From JACDAE01 sp963717195 (GTDB taxonomy: Bacteria > Chloroflexota > Ktedonobacteria > Ktedonobacterales > Ktedonobacteraceae), in contig CAVQVR010000010.1 in NCBI GenBank assembly GCA_963717195.1, positions 1 through 64,000 on the forward strand: a DNA stretch of 64,000 bases, written 5' to 3'. The position numbers were made by a program, and so were the translations under genes. Shown here in pieces: positions 50,168-60,485 of this stretch (positions within the stretch are counted from its first letter, which is position 1; every line of letters begins with the position of its first letter). Under the pieces are notes generated by a model. That model searched no databases, was not told the origin of the DNA, and saw only the letters and a program-made list of their open reading frames with translations.

Positions 50168-52174
50168 ATGCTCGAATTTGTGGATAAACAGTTAGGGAAT
50201 TATCGTACTCTGCGGTTGTTAGGTGAGGGGGGGTTTGCTCAGGTCTATCTTGGAGAACATGTCTATCTCAAAACAATGGCGGCCATCAAAGTTCTCCGTA
50301 CCAACTTGCCTGAGAATGATCTACAAACTTTTCTCAATGAAGCTCAGACCATTGCTCATTTGCGACATCCTCAGATTGTACGTGTTCTAGAATTTGGCGT
50401 GACCCCAGATCATACCGCGTTTCTTGCGATGACGTATGCTCCTCATGGGACACTGCGCCAACGCCATCCCAAAGGCACATCCCTTTCTCCGGAAACTGTT
50501 GTCACGTATGTAAAGCAAGTCGCTGCTGCATTGCAGTTTGCGCATGATCATACGTTGATCCACCGCGATGTCAAGCCGGAAAATATGCTGATTGGACAGA
50601 ATGGGAAGGTTCTTCTCAGCGATTTTGGCATCGCTGTGGCCGCTCATCGTACCGACACTCAAAACAAGGAAGAGATTAGTGGAACAGTTTTCTATATGGC
50701 CCCTGAGCAACTGCAAGGTCGACCACGACCTGCAAGTGATCAATACTCCCTTGCTGTGATTGTCTATGAATGGCTTTGTGGCTCGCTCCCTTTTACGGGA
50801 TCAGGTCTTTTGGCAATTGCCCATCAACACCTGGAAGCCCTTCCACCTTCTCTAAAGAGTAGAGTTCCTACCCTTTCCCCAGCAGTCGAAGCTGTCGTCA
50901 TGAGAGCGCTTGCTAAAGACCCTGCCGCACGTTTTGAAGATGTACAGGCTTTCGCTCAAGCGCTAGAAACAGCTTGCAGACCAGATATCGCGTCCCTTTC
51001 TGAAGCGGTTACTTCCTCACTACGCGTCGTCGTTCCTCAATCGTCCATTGCGTCAAAAGCTCAATCTTCTAGTAACGCAATTCCGCCATCGCCCCCTCGC
51101 TTCTCACGACGTGCGGCTGTTACCACATTGGCCGGAGGATTGGGTTTGAGCCTGCTGGGTGGCTCTGCCTGGGTTGTACTGACACGTAGCACACCCGTAC
51201 CACCTCAATCATCACGCAAGGTCGCTTTTTCTCTTCAGTCACGTTCACCCGGTACGACGCTTGCTACCTATACACAGCACACCAAACCCATCACGGGCCT
51301 CTCCTGGTCGCCTGATGGCAAATGGATCACTTCAGCGAGTAGAGATAAGACCGTACACGTCTGGTCACCGCACAACACTGGGAAAGGGCAAGCATTCATC
51401 TATTCTCTTCATACAGATGCGATCCTGACAGTAGGCTGGTCACCCGATGGCACATATATTGCCTCTGGGGGTAACGATAAGACGGTGCGAGTGTGGAATG
51501 CTCCTCATATGAGCGCTAATCCACCAGGTGAAACGCGTGTTGTCTATCCAGATCCCTATGGCGAGGTAGCAGCTCTGGCGTGGTCCCCCGATAGTAAACG
51601 TGTCGCTTCAATTTCAAGCAATATCATGCAGGTTTGGGATGCCGATAGTGGGAAGCATACATCTTATTACACTGATGTTGCCCAGTACAGCCTTTCATCG
51701 AAACAAGGGCCACAGAAAGCGGTTGCGTGGTCTCCTGATGGTCTCTTTCTTACTTCCAATATGATTTTTGTGTCTGTTTGGGACGTTGCAAGCGGAAATC
51801 GCCTTATTACCTATACGGGTCAGCACGCTAGCCCGGTGCATGGATTAGCATGGTCCCCCGATAGCAAGCATGTGGCTTCTGCGAGTGATGATAATACTGT
51901 GCAGATCTGGGATGCGGCAACTGGCAATATGTTGATACTCTACAAGGGCCATCGTGATGCAGTGTATGCGGTGTCGTGGTCGCCCGATGGCAGGTACCTT
52001 GCCTCGGCCAGTCGTGATACAACCGTACAGATTTGGGAAGCTGTCAGTGGGAAACAGCGTATGACCTATCGTGGGCATACTGCCCCGGTGAATAGTGTCG
52101 TCTGGTATGGCGATAGCAGGCATGTGGCTTCTGGTGGTGATGATAATAAAGTTCTGGTCTGGCAGGCAGTATAA
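50168..52174 (+). CDS. Ser/Thr protein kinase with WD40 beta-propeller
   Basis: 668 residues. PknB-type kinase with GEGGFAQVYLG (19-29), Lys41, HRDVKPEN (catalytic Asp134), DFG 152-154 and MAPEQ. It then has a linker, a single membrane helix (about 318-340, LAGGLGLSLLGGSAWVVL), and about seven WD40 repeats (VAWSPDGKYIAS...VQIWD). The propeller would be outside the cell and the kinase inside. First of three tandem paralogues. Good site ATGAGGAGCAATC before the ATG. Confidence 0.92.
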   Translation: MLEFVDKQLGNYRTLRLLGEGGFAQVYLGEHVYLKTMAAIKVLRTNLPENDLQTFLNEAQTIAHLRHPQIVRVLEFGVTPDHTAFLAMTYAPHGTLRQRHPKGTSLSPETVVTYVKQVAAALQFAHDHTLIHRDVKPENMLIGQNGKVLLSDFGIAVAAHRTDTQNKEEISGTVFYMAPEQLQGRPRPASDQYSLAVIVYEWLCGSLPFTGSGLLAIAHQHLEALPPSLKSRVPTLSPAVEAVVMRALAKDPAARFEDVQAFAQALETACRPDIASLSEAVTSSLRVVVPQSSIASKAQSSSNAIPPSPPRFSRRAAVTTLAGGLGLSLLGGSAWVVLTRSTPVPPQSSRKVAFSLQSRSPGTTLATYTQHTKPITGLSWSPDGKWITSASRDKTVHVWSPHNTGKGQAFIYSLHTDAILTVGWSPDGTYIASGGNDKTVRVWNAPHMSANPPGETRVVYPDPYGEVAALAWSPDSKRVASISSNIMQVWDADSGKHTSYYTDVAQYSLSSKQGPQKAVAWSPDGLFLTSNMIFVSVWDVASGNRLITYTGQHASPVHGLAWSPDSKHVASASDDNTVQIWDAATGNMLILYKGHRDAVYAVSWSPDGRYLASASRDTTVQIWEAVSGKQRMTYRGHTAPVNSVVWYGDSRHVASGGDDNKVLVWQAV

Positions 52175-52204
52175 GGAAGAGACGGGACAGAAAGGGTGCT
52201 ATGA

Positions 52205-54197
52205 ATGCTTGATGATGGAGAAAGGGTGTCGCATAGCGGATGGCAATTTGGCAATTATCGTTTGCTTCAGCTTCTTCGCGTTCAGCAAAAGGTGAGTACT
52301 TACCTGGGGGAGCATATATATCTTCAGACACATGCCATTATTCAGCTCTATCAATTGCGCCTCCTGCAGGAGGATGAGCACAATTTTCTCAATGAGGTGC
52401 GTCGGCTTGCTCATCTTGTTCATCCTCATATTCTCAGAGTGCTGGAATTCGGTGTGGAGCACGATACACCATTCTTGATACTCGCTTCTGCCGCAGGTGG
52501 ACCATTCCTTTCCCGTTATCCGAGGGGAACCCCGCTTCCCTCGTCAACGCTTCTCTCTTCTGTTAGGCAGATAGCAAGTGCCCTGGACTACGCGCACCAG
52601 GAACAGGTGTATCATCTTGATCTTCGTCCGGAAAACGTGTGGTTAGGAGGCAATGATGTTGTCTTATTGAGCAATTTTCGCATGACATTCTTTTCGCAAA
52701 GTTCGCGCTCGGAGCATGTAGAAGATATTGCGGCTGTTATGGCCTCTCTGGCCCCTGAGCAAATTCAGGGGTTGCCCTCCGCAGCTAGCGATCAGTATGC
52801 ACTCGCGGTGATGGTGTATGAATGGCTCTGTGGTGTTCATCCATTTCCGGGCGAGGACTATCTTGCGATTGCTTCACAGCAACTCTCTACCCCGCCGCCT
52901 TCTTTAGTCGAAAGAGTTCAGCACCTCCCACCCAGGATTGAACAGGTTGTTATGCGTGCACTTGCAAAAGATGCCGCTCAACGTTTTCCCTCAGTACAAG
53001 CGTTTGCAACCGCACTGGAGCAAAGCTATCGTGTCCCAGAGAAATTCTTCCCGCTATTCTATCAATATGCCTGAAAGCTTCACTGCTACGTCTCAAATTG
53101 CTCGTAATCCAAATTCTTCAGAACACGCACGAATGCGACTTTCACGACGTACTGTAGCTTTCGGGGTGGCAGGATTATTGGGGACTGCTACAGTTGGGGG
53201 TGGTCTTATCTGGTTTTTGCGTCCTTCGTCTAGCAAGCCTCTTGCAACAAAAAAATTTCCTCCTGGCACAACATTTTCTACCTATCGGAAGCAGGTTGAT
53301 ACTATTTATGGTGTGGCATGGTCGCTGGATGGTCAGCGCATTGCCTCATGGAGTCGCGATGAGACGATGCAAGTATGGGATATCACGACAGGCGCACTTC
53401 TGCATACCTATCCAATGGCGGCGGTTTTGTGCTGCTCTCCAGACTGGCGTTTGATAGTTTCTGGTGGCCTAACAGGGTTTCAGATGTGGGAATTTCCAAC
53501 TGGTCGCACGCTGATAACCAAAAATATTACTTATACTGGCTCAGGTAGATCTTTTGAGCTGCCCATCAATTCCTATGCCAAATGGGCTCCCAATGGTCGG
53601 TACATGGTTACTGCCATCGATGCAACACAAGTATGGGATGTTACCACTGAGAAAGCGCTCTTTACCTATCCTCCAGGTGCCATTGCCTGGTCCCCTGATG
53701 GGAAGTATATTGCTTTGATCGCAAATACTTTCGGTAATAGCACACCTCACAATGTGCAGATTCTGGAGGTAGCAACCGAGAAGCTGGTAAGCAGTTATCT
53801 CATGCCTACCAGCGCCTCGTCTGCCGATTTCTATGCTCTTGTCTGGTCGCCCGATGGGAAGTATCTGGCATCCGGCAATGGGCACGTCTGGCATGCTACG
53901 ACGGGAAAGGTTGTGAACACGTATAAAGGGCATTTTCGCAATTTGGTCTGGTCGCCCGATAGTCGGTACCTTGCCTTATTTGATGATGCACAGGCGTTTT
54001 CTCAGTATTGGAATAGCAGTTCAATGTTTACAGCAGACCCAACGGTGCAGATCTGGAATATGCTCACGGGCCAAAATGTTTTCATCTATCGCGGCCATAC
54101 AGCAGGCGTAAACGATGTTGCCTGGTCGCCTGATGGAAAGAAGATTGCCTCAGTGAGTGCTGATATGACGGTAAAGATCTGGCAGGCACCTGCTTAA
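52205..54197 (+). pseudogene. Pseudokinase - WD40 protein, kinase and propeller in different frames
   Basis: The kinase-like part (52205-53074, 289 residues) has lost key residues: Lys is Gln47 (AIIQLYQ), HRD is HLD with a changed loop (HLDLRPEN), and DFG is NFR (157-159), so catalysis is unlikely. The membrane helix and WD40 repeats continue in another frame to 54197, with a possible restart ATG at 53067 that overlaps the first stop (ATGCCTGA). Either one gene broken by a frameshift, or two coupled genes. Its neighbours are single fused proteins. Confidence 0.75.
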
Positions 54198-54218
54198 TGG
54201 TGAAGGAGTCATGCGCCC

Positions 54219-56240
54219 ATGCTCAATAGTCTAGAACGCCGCATCGGGAATTATCTCCTCACGCGTTTAGTAGGTCGCGGTGGATTTGCCGATGTCTACT
54301 ATGGGGAACACATCTATCTCAAGACGTTTGCCGCTATCAAAGTTCTGGCCATGCAGCTCAATAAGGAGAAGCATGAGAAATTCCTCGTAGAAGCACAGAT
54401 TGCCGCTCGTTTGGATCATCCTCATATTCTATCGGTGCTTGAATTTGGGAGAGAGAATGACTTTCCTTATCTTGTAATGGATTATGCTCCTCACGGCACG
54501 CTTCGCCAGAGATACCCTAGAGGCACCTGCTTAGATCTCAGTCAAGTGGCTTATTACGTTCAGCAAATTACGAGTGCTCTACAGTACATTCATGAAAAAC
54601 AATTGATCCATTGTGATATGAAGCCTGAAAATATGTTGCTTGGAAGCAACGATACCATTTTACTCAGTGATTTTGGTATTGCACGTGCAATGCAGGATAC
54701 ACAAAATAAGAACAATGATCAGCATATAGTTGGTACGGTTGCATATATGGCTCCAGAACAATTGCATAATAATGCATCACCGGCGAGCGATCAGTATGCA
54801 TTGGGGGTTGTGCTCTACGAATGGCTTTGTGGAGAGCCGCCTTTTCGTGGTTCGTATGCTGAGATTGCCGTCCAACATGCGCTAGTATCCCCTGTACCCT
54901 TACGCAAGCATGCGCCTCACCTGTCGAAAGCGGTTGAGGAGGTTGTTATGATCGCGCTTGCTAAAGAACCGGCTGCGCGCTTTAAGACGATCCGTGCCTT
55001 TGCAAACGCTTTCGCACAAGCATATCGTTCTTCACAATCGGAAGCCGTCACATCTCTATTTTCCCCATCGCTCCAATCTTCCTCAACCGCAACTCCTTTG
55101 CAAACAGAAGTACGTCACAGCACCACAAAGCGCTTTTCGCGCCGTACGCTTGCGCTTGGGCTTCTGGGAGGAGCTGGATTGGCTATTGGCACTGCGTTGG
55201 CCTGGCAGCCTCTTTCACACATGTTGCATCATTCTCCCTCCCCAGGTGTTCTTTCTCCTGGTGCTACATTGTATACCTATCATGGGCATCCTACAGGAGT
55301 GGGTAATATTATATGGTCGCGTGATAGCCAACGTATTGTCTCGTCAGCAAACAACATCCAACTCTGGGATGCGACAACTGGAACGTTAGAACGGATCTAT
55401 AGTCCTGGTACAGCTCCTGGTATTCAAGCAATGGCGTGGTCACCTGATAATAGATATATTGCTGCGAGCATGTACACACAACTCTCTCTCCTGGAAACAA
55501 GCACGGGAAAAAATGTCCTTAGCATCTATCCTGCACCTGGAACCGATTCTGGGAATGCTCTGGCGTGGTCACCTGATAGCCAGATGATTGCGTCCTTCAC
55601 AAAGGATCTGAGTGCTCCTGTGCCGACAATTAAGATCTGGCATGCACTGACAGGTGTTGTACGTATGACGTATAAAGGGCATACTGCTGATGTTACTTCT
55701 ATTGCGTGGTCGCCCGATGGAAAATGGATTGCTTCCTCTCAGGGTGATTTTGATACAGAAGGGGAAGTCCATGTCTGGGAAGCGGCTACTGGACGGCTAC
55801 AACTGATTTATCGAGGGCATCCGGAACCAGTGGTTGCTGTTGCGTGGTCGCCTGATGGAAAATGGATTGCTTCTGCTGGCAGCTTTACTGACTTTATGAC
55901 GAATACGAGTATGAATCCCAACGGAAATACCATCCAGGTCTGGAGGCCAGATAGTACGAAACCATTGGTTATTTATCATGGGCATGCGGGTCCAGTGGCA
56001 TCATTAGCCTGGTCGCCTGATAGCAAGCTTTTGGTTTCTGGCTGTGGAGCTAATTCAGAGATGGGGGGGAGTGCTTCAATCCGGGTCTGGGAAGCCAGCA
56101 CTGGGCACACGCTTTTGACGTATCAGGGATATGATCCTTATTCAGATTGGGCAGCGGTTGTAAGCTGGTCCCCCAATGGGAAGATGATTGCATCGAGCAA
56201 TTTGGGTGGGGCTATTCAAGTCTGGGAGGCTCCTTTCTAA
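54219..56240 (+). CDS. Ser/Thr protein kinase with WD40 beta-propeller
   Basis: 673 residues. GRGGFADVYYG, Lys41, HCDMKPEN (HRD Arg replaced by Cys132, catalytic Asp133 kept), DFG 151-153, MAPEQ. Membrane helix near 327-347, then about seven WD40 repeats. The HCD variant suggests activity without activation-loop phosphorylation, as in RD-lacking kinases. Start 22 bp after the stop of the previous gene, so one transcript is likely. Confidence 0.92.
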   Translation: MLNSLERRIGNYLLTRLVGRGGFADVYYGEHIYLKTFAAIKVLAMQLNKEKHEKFLVEAQIAARLDHPHILSVLEFGRENDFPYLVMDYAPHGTLRQRYPRGTCLDLSQVAYYVQQITSALQYIHEKQLIHCDMKPENMLLGSNDTILLSDFGIARAMQDTQNKNNDQHIVGTVAYMAPEQLHNNASPASDQYALGVVLYEWLCGEPPFRGSYAEIAVQHALVSPVPLRKHAPHLSKAVEEVVMIALAKEPAARFKTIRAFANAFAQAYRSSQSEAVTSLFSPSLQSSSTATPLQTEVRHSTTKRFSRRTLALGLLGGAGLAIGTALAWQPLSHMLHHSPSPGVLSPGATLYTYHGHPTGVGNIIWSRDSQRIVSSANNIQLWDATTGTLERIYSPGTAPGIQAMAWSPDNRYIAASMYTQLSLLETSTGKNVLSIYPAPGTDSGNALAWSPDSQMIASFTKDLSAPVPTIKIWHALTGVVRMTYKGHTADVTSIAWSPDGKWIASSQGDFDTEGEVHVWEAATGRLQLIYRGHPEPVVAVAWSPDGKWIASAGSFTDFMTNTSMNPNGNTIQVWRPDSTKPLVIYHGHAGPVASLAWSPDSKLLVSGCGANSEMGGSASIRVWEASTGHTLLTYQGYDPYSDWAAVVSWSPNGKMIASSNLGGAIQVWEAPF

Positions 56241-56345
56241 GAGAAAATACCTTTTGCAGAGGTTATGTGACCGTTGAAATGAAGCCGACAACCAGGCGAT
56301 CTCGTTGGCAAAACCGCCAATGGAGGTGATTCACGATGAGGGGAT

Positions 56346-56389
56346 TTGGCTTCTCGGTGCGTTTCGTTAAAAGCGCACCGAGAAGCCAA
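56346..56389. terminator. Strong hairpin after the kinase cluster
   Basis: 16-bp perfect arms (56346-56361 and 56374-56389; TTGGCTTCTCGGTGCG) around 12 bases. There is no T run, so it may be a repeat rather than an intrinsic terminator. Confidence 0.4.
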
Positions 56390-56487
56390 TACTCGAGGAT
56401 GATGGATGGGCTGCTCGCCCTAGAATGCGACGAGGTGAATAAGGGCCAGAACGTTGTCCGTGGCAGCCTGATCGCGTTCAGCAGAAG

Positions 56488-56817
56488 TCACACAGACAAA
56501 GTCACCTCCAAACGCTTCACGCCCATTCTGATCCCATGGAGGTTTCTCAAGGTCGATTGAATGCCTCGATACCTCGCGTGCACTTCAACCAACAACGTCA
56601 GGACCAGTGTCGGAAGAGATGCTGGCCGCTTCATCGGTTTGATCTTGGTTCCCAATGCCTCTTGCAGGGCTTGGCGACCGATCTCCGACCACCGATACAA
56701 TGTCTGACGAGAAACCCGATGGGCGCGACTCAACTGACTGACCAACTCATGGGTCGGCTGAGCAACTATCTGACTGACCATGTGAATGCGTTCCTCAATC
56801 GTGCTACAATGGTTCAT
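56488..56817 (-). pseudogene. Transposase N-terminal (HTH) fragment
   Basis: 109 residues. SRAHRVSRQTLYRWSEIGRQALQEAL is a transposase-type HTH, with IEERIHMVSQIVAQ before it. The catalytic DDE part is missing; the frame ends after the HTH with unrelated sequence (GVKRLEVTLSV). IS family not certain. A degraded insertion sequence. Confidence 0.6.
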
Positions 56818-57187
56818 GTTTCCTCCCTGAAAATGGTGATGAATTTGATACTTTCACCATATCTCTCAGGGATTTTTCTGTCAATTTTTTGCGTCAATTG
56901 TCACAGTGGTTCACGCTCAGTTTGAACCACTCCTTAGCTTAACAATCAGTCCGACTCCGATTTGATCAGCACACTACTTATAACATTTCTCAAGCCCAGA
57001 TAGCTAAAGTAGCTCTGCAAGGGTGGCTGCCACATAAAGGTAATGGAAATCGCCATCTCCATAGACAATGTCTCCACTTGATGCCACCAGGGTAGCTCCC
57101 CAGTAAGATATTGTTGGCGAATTGGTCTGGAGAGAAATGTGAGATACTGGAAAGAAAGTTGAAATACATCCAGCTCGGAGGGAACTG
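56818..57187. other. IS-scarred intergenic stretch
   Basis: 370 bp between two transposase fragments, without a gene. A minus-strand open frame at 56946-57233 has no ribosome site or domain and is not accepted. Confidence 0.4.
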
Positions 57188-57568
57188 ATGTCCTTACAAC
57201 CACAGGCGATACCACCAATTCCAGAAGAAACAATACGTGTAGCTCGTGCTATTTTGCCTAAATGGAATGTTTTTACTCAGATGCGTGATGAGTTAGGAAC
57301 ATTTTTTCGAGATGAGGATTTTCTTGACTTATTTTCTGAGATAGGACAACCAGCAGAATCAGCCTGGCGTCTTGCTCTCGTGATGGTAATGCAATATTGT
57401 GAAGGGTTAACTGATAGACAGGCGGCAGATGCTGTCAGAACCCGAATTGATTGGAAATATGCATTAAGCTTAGAAATAACTGATCCAGGCTTTGACTTTT
57501 CTGTACTCTCCGAATTTCGTAGTCGTTTACTGGCAAACCAAGCAGAACGCCGACTTTTTGGTGAACCC
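57188..57568 (+). pseudogene. IS1182/IS5-type transposase (DUF772), N-terminal fragment
   Basis: About 127 residues. VFTQMRDELGTFFRDEDF, then LVMVMQYCEGLTDRQAADAV and DWKYALSLEITDPGFDFSVL, typical of the DUF772 start of IS1182-like transposases (about 450-550 residues). The frame runs into the left end of the ISL3 element at 57551, which truncates it. The rest is not found on the other side. Confidence 0.8.
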
Positions 57569-58878
57569 CTGGTAATCTCGTGAAAACTTGCTACACTTTC
57601 CTCATTACGTTTGAGGAGAAGGTGCAAGGGAATGCCAACGACACCATTGCTTCCATTGCCTGATGGATTAGAGATCACGTCCATCAGCGTTGATGAACAA
57701 GAATTACAGGTTCGTGTGATCTCGAACCGTCCATGCTCGCTTTGCCCATGTTGTTCAACTTCATCGTCAGTGATCCATAGCTATTATCGACGTAAACCAC
57801 TCGAACTTCCTTGTGCTGGAAAAACTGTCCGTTTGCTCCTTTCGGTGAAGAAATTCTTCTGTCGTGTTGCAACCTGCCCACGGAAGCTCTTCACCGAACG
57901 GCTTCCAGAGCTGATTGAACTATCATCACGGCTCACGACGCGCTTGCGAACAATGGTACAAGCGATTTGTGCGGCATTCAATGCAAAAGGAGGGACTCGA
58001 CTAGGGAAATCGTTCCCTTGGAGGTATCTGAACTCTCTCCACACCTACCCACAGCCCCTATAAAACGCACACGCGCATCGCAACTAAAAACAGAACGAAA
58101 GCAATCGGTCGTGGACCAGGTGAAACAAATGCATCAGGATGGGGAGAGCATCCGCACGATTGCCGCTCAGCTCAGTCTTGCCCGCAACACGGTTCGCCGA
58201 TACGTGCGTGCGGAAGGACCCGTCCAGCCAACTCCTCGTCCACGAAAATCTTCTCAGCTTGATCCTTTCTACGATTATCTCTGCCAAGGCTTCAAAGATG
58301 GTTTTTCGAATGCCACGCAGCTGTTTCAGGAAATTCAGGAAAAAGGCTATCGTGGAGGAGCAACATCCGTACGCAGTTTTGTTGCACGCCTTCGCAAAGG
58401 ATTGTCTGGCATGGCTCGTCCTCCCAAACGTGCAAAAACTGGAACAGCGGTGATAAAGGTGTCACCACGAGAGCTTCGTTGGCTTCTCTCGAAACGCGAA
58501 GAGGAACTCACTTCTGAAGAAAAAAATGATCTCACGCGGCTTCTCGAAAGTTCTCAGGAAGTGAAACAAATGTATCAATTGCTCCAATCGTTTCTTCACA
58601 TGCTTCGCCAACGACAACCAGAATCGCTCAATGGATGGATGAAAGAAGCGCGAGAAAGTGGAATCAAAGAACTTGGCAGTTTTGTCATTGGGGTTGAGCG
58701 AGATTATGACGCCGTTCGTGCAGGGCTGACCTACCCTTAGAGTCAAGGGCCTGTTGAAGGAACGGTGAATAAGATTAAAACCCACAAAAGGATTATGTAT
58801 GGGCGAGCCAGTTTCACCCTTCTTCGTCAGAAATTGCTCCATCTCACCTGAATTTTTGGAGGGTTCACCAAAAAGTCG
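57551..58878 (+). mobile_element. ISL3-family insertion sequence, inactive
   Basis: 1,328 bp bounded by 18-bp perfect terminal inverted repeats CGACTTTTTGGTGAACCC (57551-57568) and its inverse (58861-58878). Carries one broken transposase. No 8-bp target duplication is visible beside the ends, so there has been later rearrangement. Confidence 0.8.
57632..58851 (+). pseudogene. ISL3-family transposase, broken by internal deletion and a stop
   Basis: The first frame (57632-58063) has the zinc finger CSLCPCCSTSSSVIHSYYRRK and CRVATCPRKLFTERLP of ISL3 transposases. Another frame (from about 58030 to 58740) carries an HTH (SIRTIAAQLSLARNTVRRYV) and the C-terminal SLNGWMKEARESGIKELGSF. At 58738-58740 TAG stands where the family has Trp (LTYP-W-SQGPVEGTVNK), and the same frame then goes on to 58851. 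The central catalytic part is mostly deleted. Confidence 0.82.
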
Positions 58879-59088
58879 CATGAGCCAGGAGTACGCCGCT
58901 ATTGACAACCTGTCCTTGTCGGCCTCTATCTGACTTACCACGTATGTTTATTCGAGATCTCGTATATGTATTCGCATGAACACGGCAAACATAACACATC
59001 CGATAGTGTAGAGGCGCAATTGATGGCTGTATTACTGTTGGCTTAGCAGGAAAACGAGGGGATCAAAGTATTGGGACCCCTAGAAAGC
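58879..59088. other. Spacer after the ISL3 element
   Basis: No gene or repeat recognised up to the GntR promoter. Confidence 0.4.
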
Positions 59089-59117
59089 TTGACAGAAAGA
59101 TGGCAACCGGGTATACT
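59089..59117 (+). promoter_or_regulatory. Promoter of the GntR-ABC operon
   Basis: TTGACA (59089-59094), 17 bases, TATACT (59112-59117). The AT-rich CATAGCTATTTAGTTATCTA just downstream (about 59130-59150) is a candidate autoregulatory operator. Confidence 0.7.
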
Positions 59118-59166
59118 TTCACTGTTGTCATAGCTATTTAGTTATCTAATTAAAAGAGGAAAACAG

Positions 59167-59586
59167 ATGAGTGTAGAGGAACGGAACATCGAGTTTTATC
59201 TGGATAGCCGTTCGGGTGTTGCTCCCTATTTACAGCTCGTTCATCAGGTGAAGCAGGCGTTGCGATTGGGATTTTTGAAGCCAGGAGATCAGTTACCAAC
59301 GATGCGTGAGGTTGTGGCGAAACTGGCTATTAATCCTAATACGGTCTTTAAGGCATATCGCACGCTTGAGCTTGAAGGACTGGTAGGAAGCCGTCCTGGT
59401 CTGGGTACGTTCGTACAACGTACTCTGGCTGATCCCTCTCTTGAAAGCCATGATATGCTCCGTCAAGGTCTGGAAAGCTGGCTGCATGATGCTTACGCGG
59501 CTGACCTGAAAGAAGAAAGCATACAGGCTTTGTTTGATCGTACACTGCAAGAATTTAAAAAAAAGTATGAGGAAGGAATTGCATGA
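59167..59586 (+). CDS. GntR family regulator (YtrA subfamily)
   Basis: 139 residues. Winged HTH with PYLQLVHQVKQALRLGFLKPGDQLPTMREVVAKLAINPNTVFKAYRTLELEGLV, the YtrA type with a short C-terminal dimer helix in place of a ligand domain. It probably represses its own operon and responds to cell-wall antibiotics, as B. subtilis YtrA does. The stop overlaps the next gene by 4 bp. Confidence 0.9.
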   Translation: MSVEERNIEFYLDSRSGVAPYLQLVHQVKQALRLGFLKPGDQLPTMREVVAKLAINPNTVFKAYRTLELEGLVGSRPGLGTFVQRTLADPSLESHDMLRQGLESWLHDAYAADLKEESIQALFDRTLQEFKKKYEEGIA

Positions 59587-60485
59587 TTCAAGCATTGGAA
59601 ACCGTTCATTTAAGCAAACGCTATGGTCGCAAGTGGGCTCTACGCGACTGCACGTTACAGTTCCCTATTGGGTGCATTGCTGGACTGGTAGGCCCCAATG
59701 GTGCGGGTAAAACAACATTGCTTCATCTCATCACAGGGCTGTTGGCACCATCAAATGGAACTATCACTGTCCTTGGTCATACACCTGGCAAGGATATGAA
59801 ACAACTTTTGCCACGCATTGGTTTCGTTTCACAAGAGCACCCTCTCTATAAAACTTTTACCGTCAAAGATATGCTCACGGTCGGCCAAAAGCTGAATCGC
59901 ACATGGAATCAAGAACAGGCATTGCAACGTCTGGAACGCCTCGGTATTCCGCTTCACCAACAGACTGGGAAGCTGTCAGGTGGACAACAGGCACAGGTTG
60001 CGTTGATTCTCGCTCTTGCCAAACAACCAGAGCTCTTGATCCTGGATGAACCGGTTGCCAGCCTGGATCCTATCGCTCGCCGCGAATTTCAGCAAACGTT
60101 GTTGGACGCAGTGGCCGAACATGGCATGACGGTGCTCATTTCTTCGCATAACGTTGCCGACCTGGAGCGCTTCTGTGATTACCTGGTAATTATGGCTACT
60201 TCACGTGTGCAGTTTGCCACCAGCGTCGATTCCCTCATGCAGTCTCATAAGATGCTTGTTGGGCCAAGGGAGCGGATGGAGTCCATTGCCAGAACGCACA
60301 CCATTGTGGCCGTTAGTGGTGCAGGGAAACAATGCACACTTCTTGTACAAACGCATGGCCCTCTTCTCGATCCAGCCTGGCAAGTACACCCGGTCTCATT
60401 AGAAGATATTATTCTCGCTTACCTGTCCCAATCCAAATCGGCTCTGGTCGGTCAGGATGGGAGAAAATTGGAGGTTGCGCAATGA
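59583..60485 (+). CDS. ABC transporter ATP-binding protein
   Basis: 300 residues. Walker A GPNGAGKTT (about 37-45), signature LSGGQQAQ, Walker B LLILDEPVASLD, H-loop SSHNV. The C-terminal 90 residues are a variable domain. DrrA/CcmA-like ATPase of an exporter, paired with the permease that follows. Coupled to gntR by an ATGA overlap. Confidence 0.92.
   Translation: MIQALETVHLSKRYGRKWALRDCTLQFPIGCIAGLVGPNGAGKTTLLHLITGLLAPSNGTITVLGHTPGKDMKQLLPRIGFVSQEHPLYKTFTVKDMLTVGQKLNRTWNQEQALQRLERLGIPLHQQTGKLSGGQQAQVALILALAKQPELLILDEPVASLDPIARREFQQTLLDAVAEHGMTVLISSHNVADLERFCDYLVIMATSRVQFATSVDSLMQSHKMLVGPRERMESIARTHTIVAVSGAGKQCTLLVQTHGPLLDPAWQVHPVSLEDIILAYLSQSKSALVGQDGRKLEVAQ

Noticed and set aside
56946..57233. 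Minus-strand open frame of 95 codons
   Set aside because: No start site, overlaps the IS1182-type fragment and shows no domain.
57543..58886. Target duplication for the ISL3 element
   Set aside because: The 8 bases outside each end (CAGAACGC and CATGAGCC) differ, so no duplication can be claimed.
60332..60481. Longer N-terminus of the ABC permease
   Set aside because: This part lies fully inside the ATPase gene; the ATGA overlap at 60482 is the natural start.
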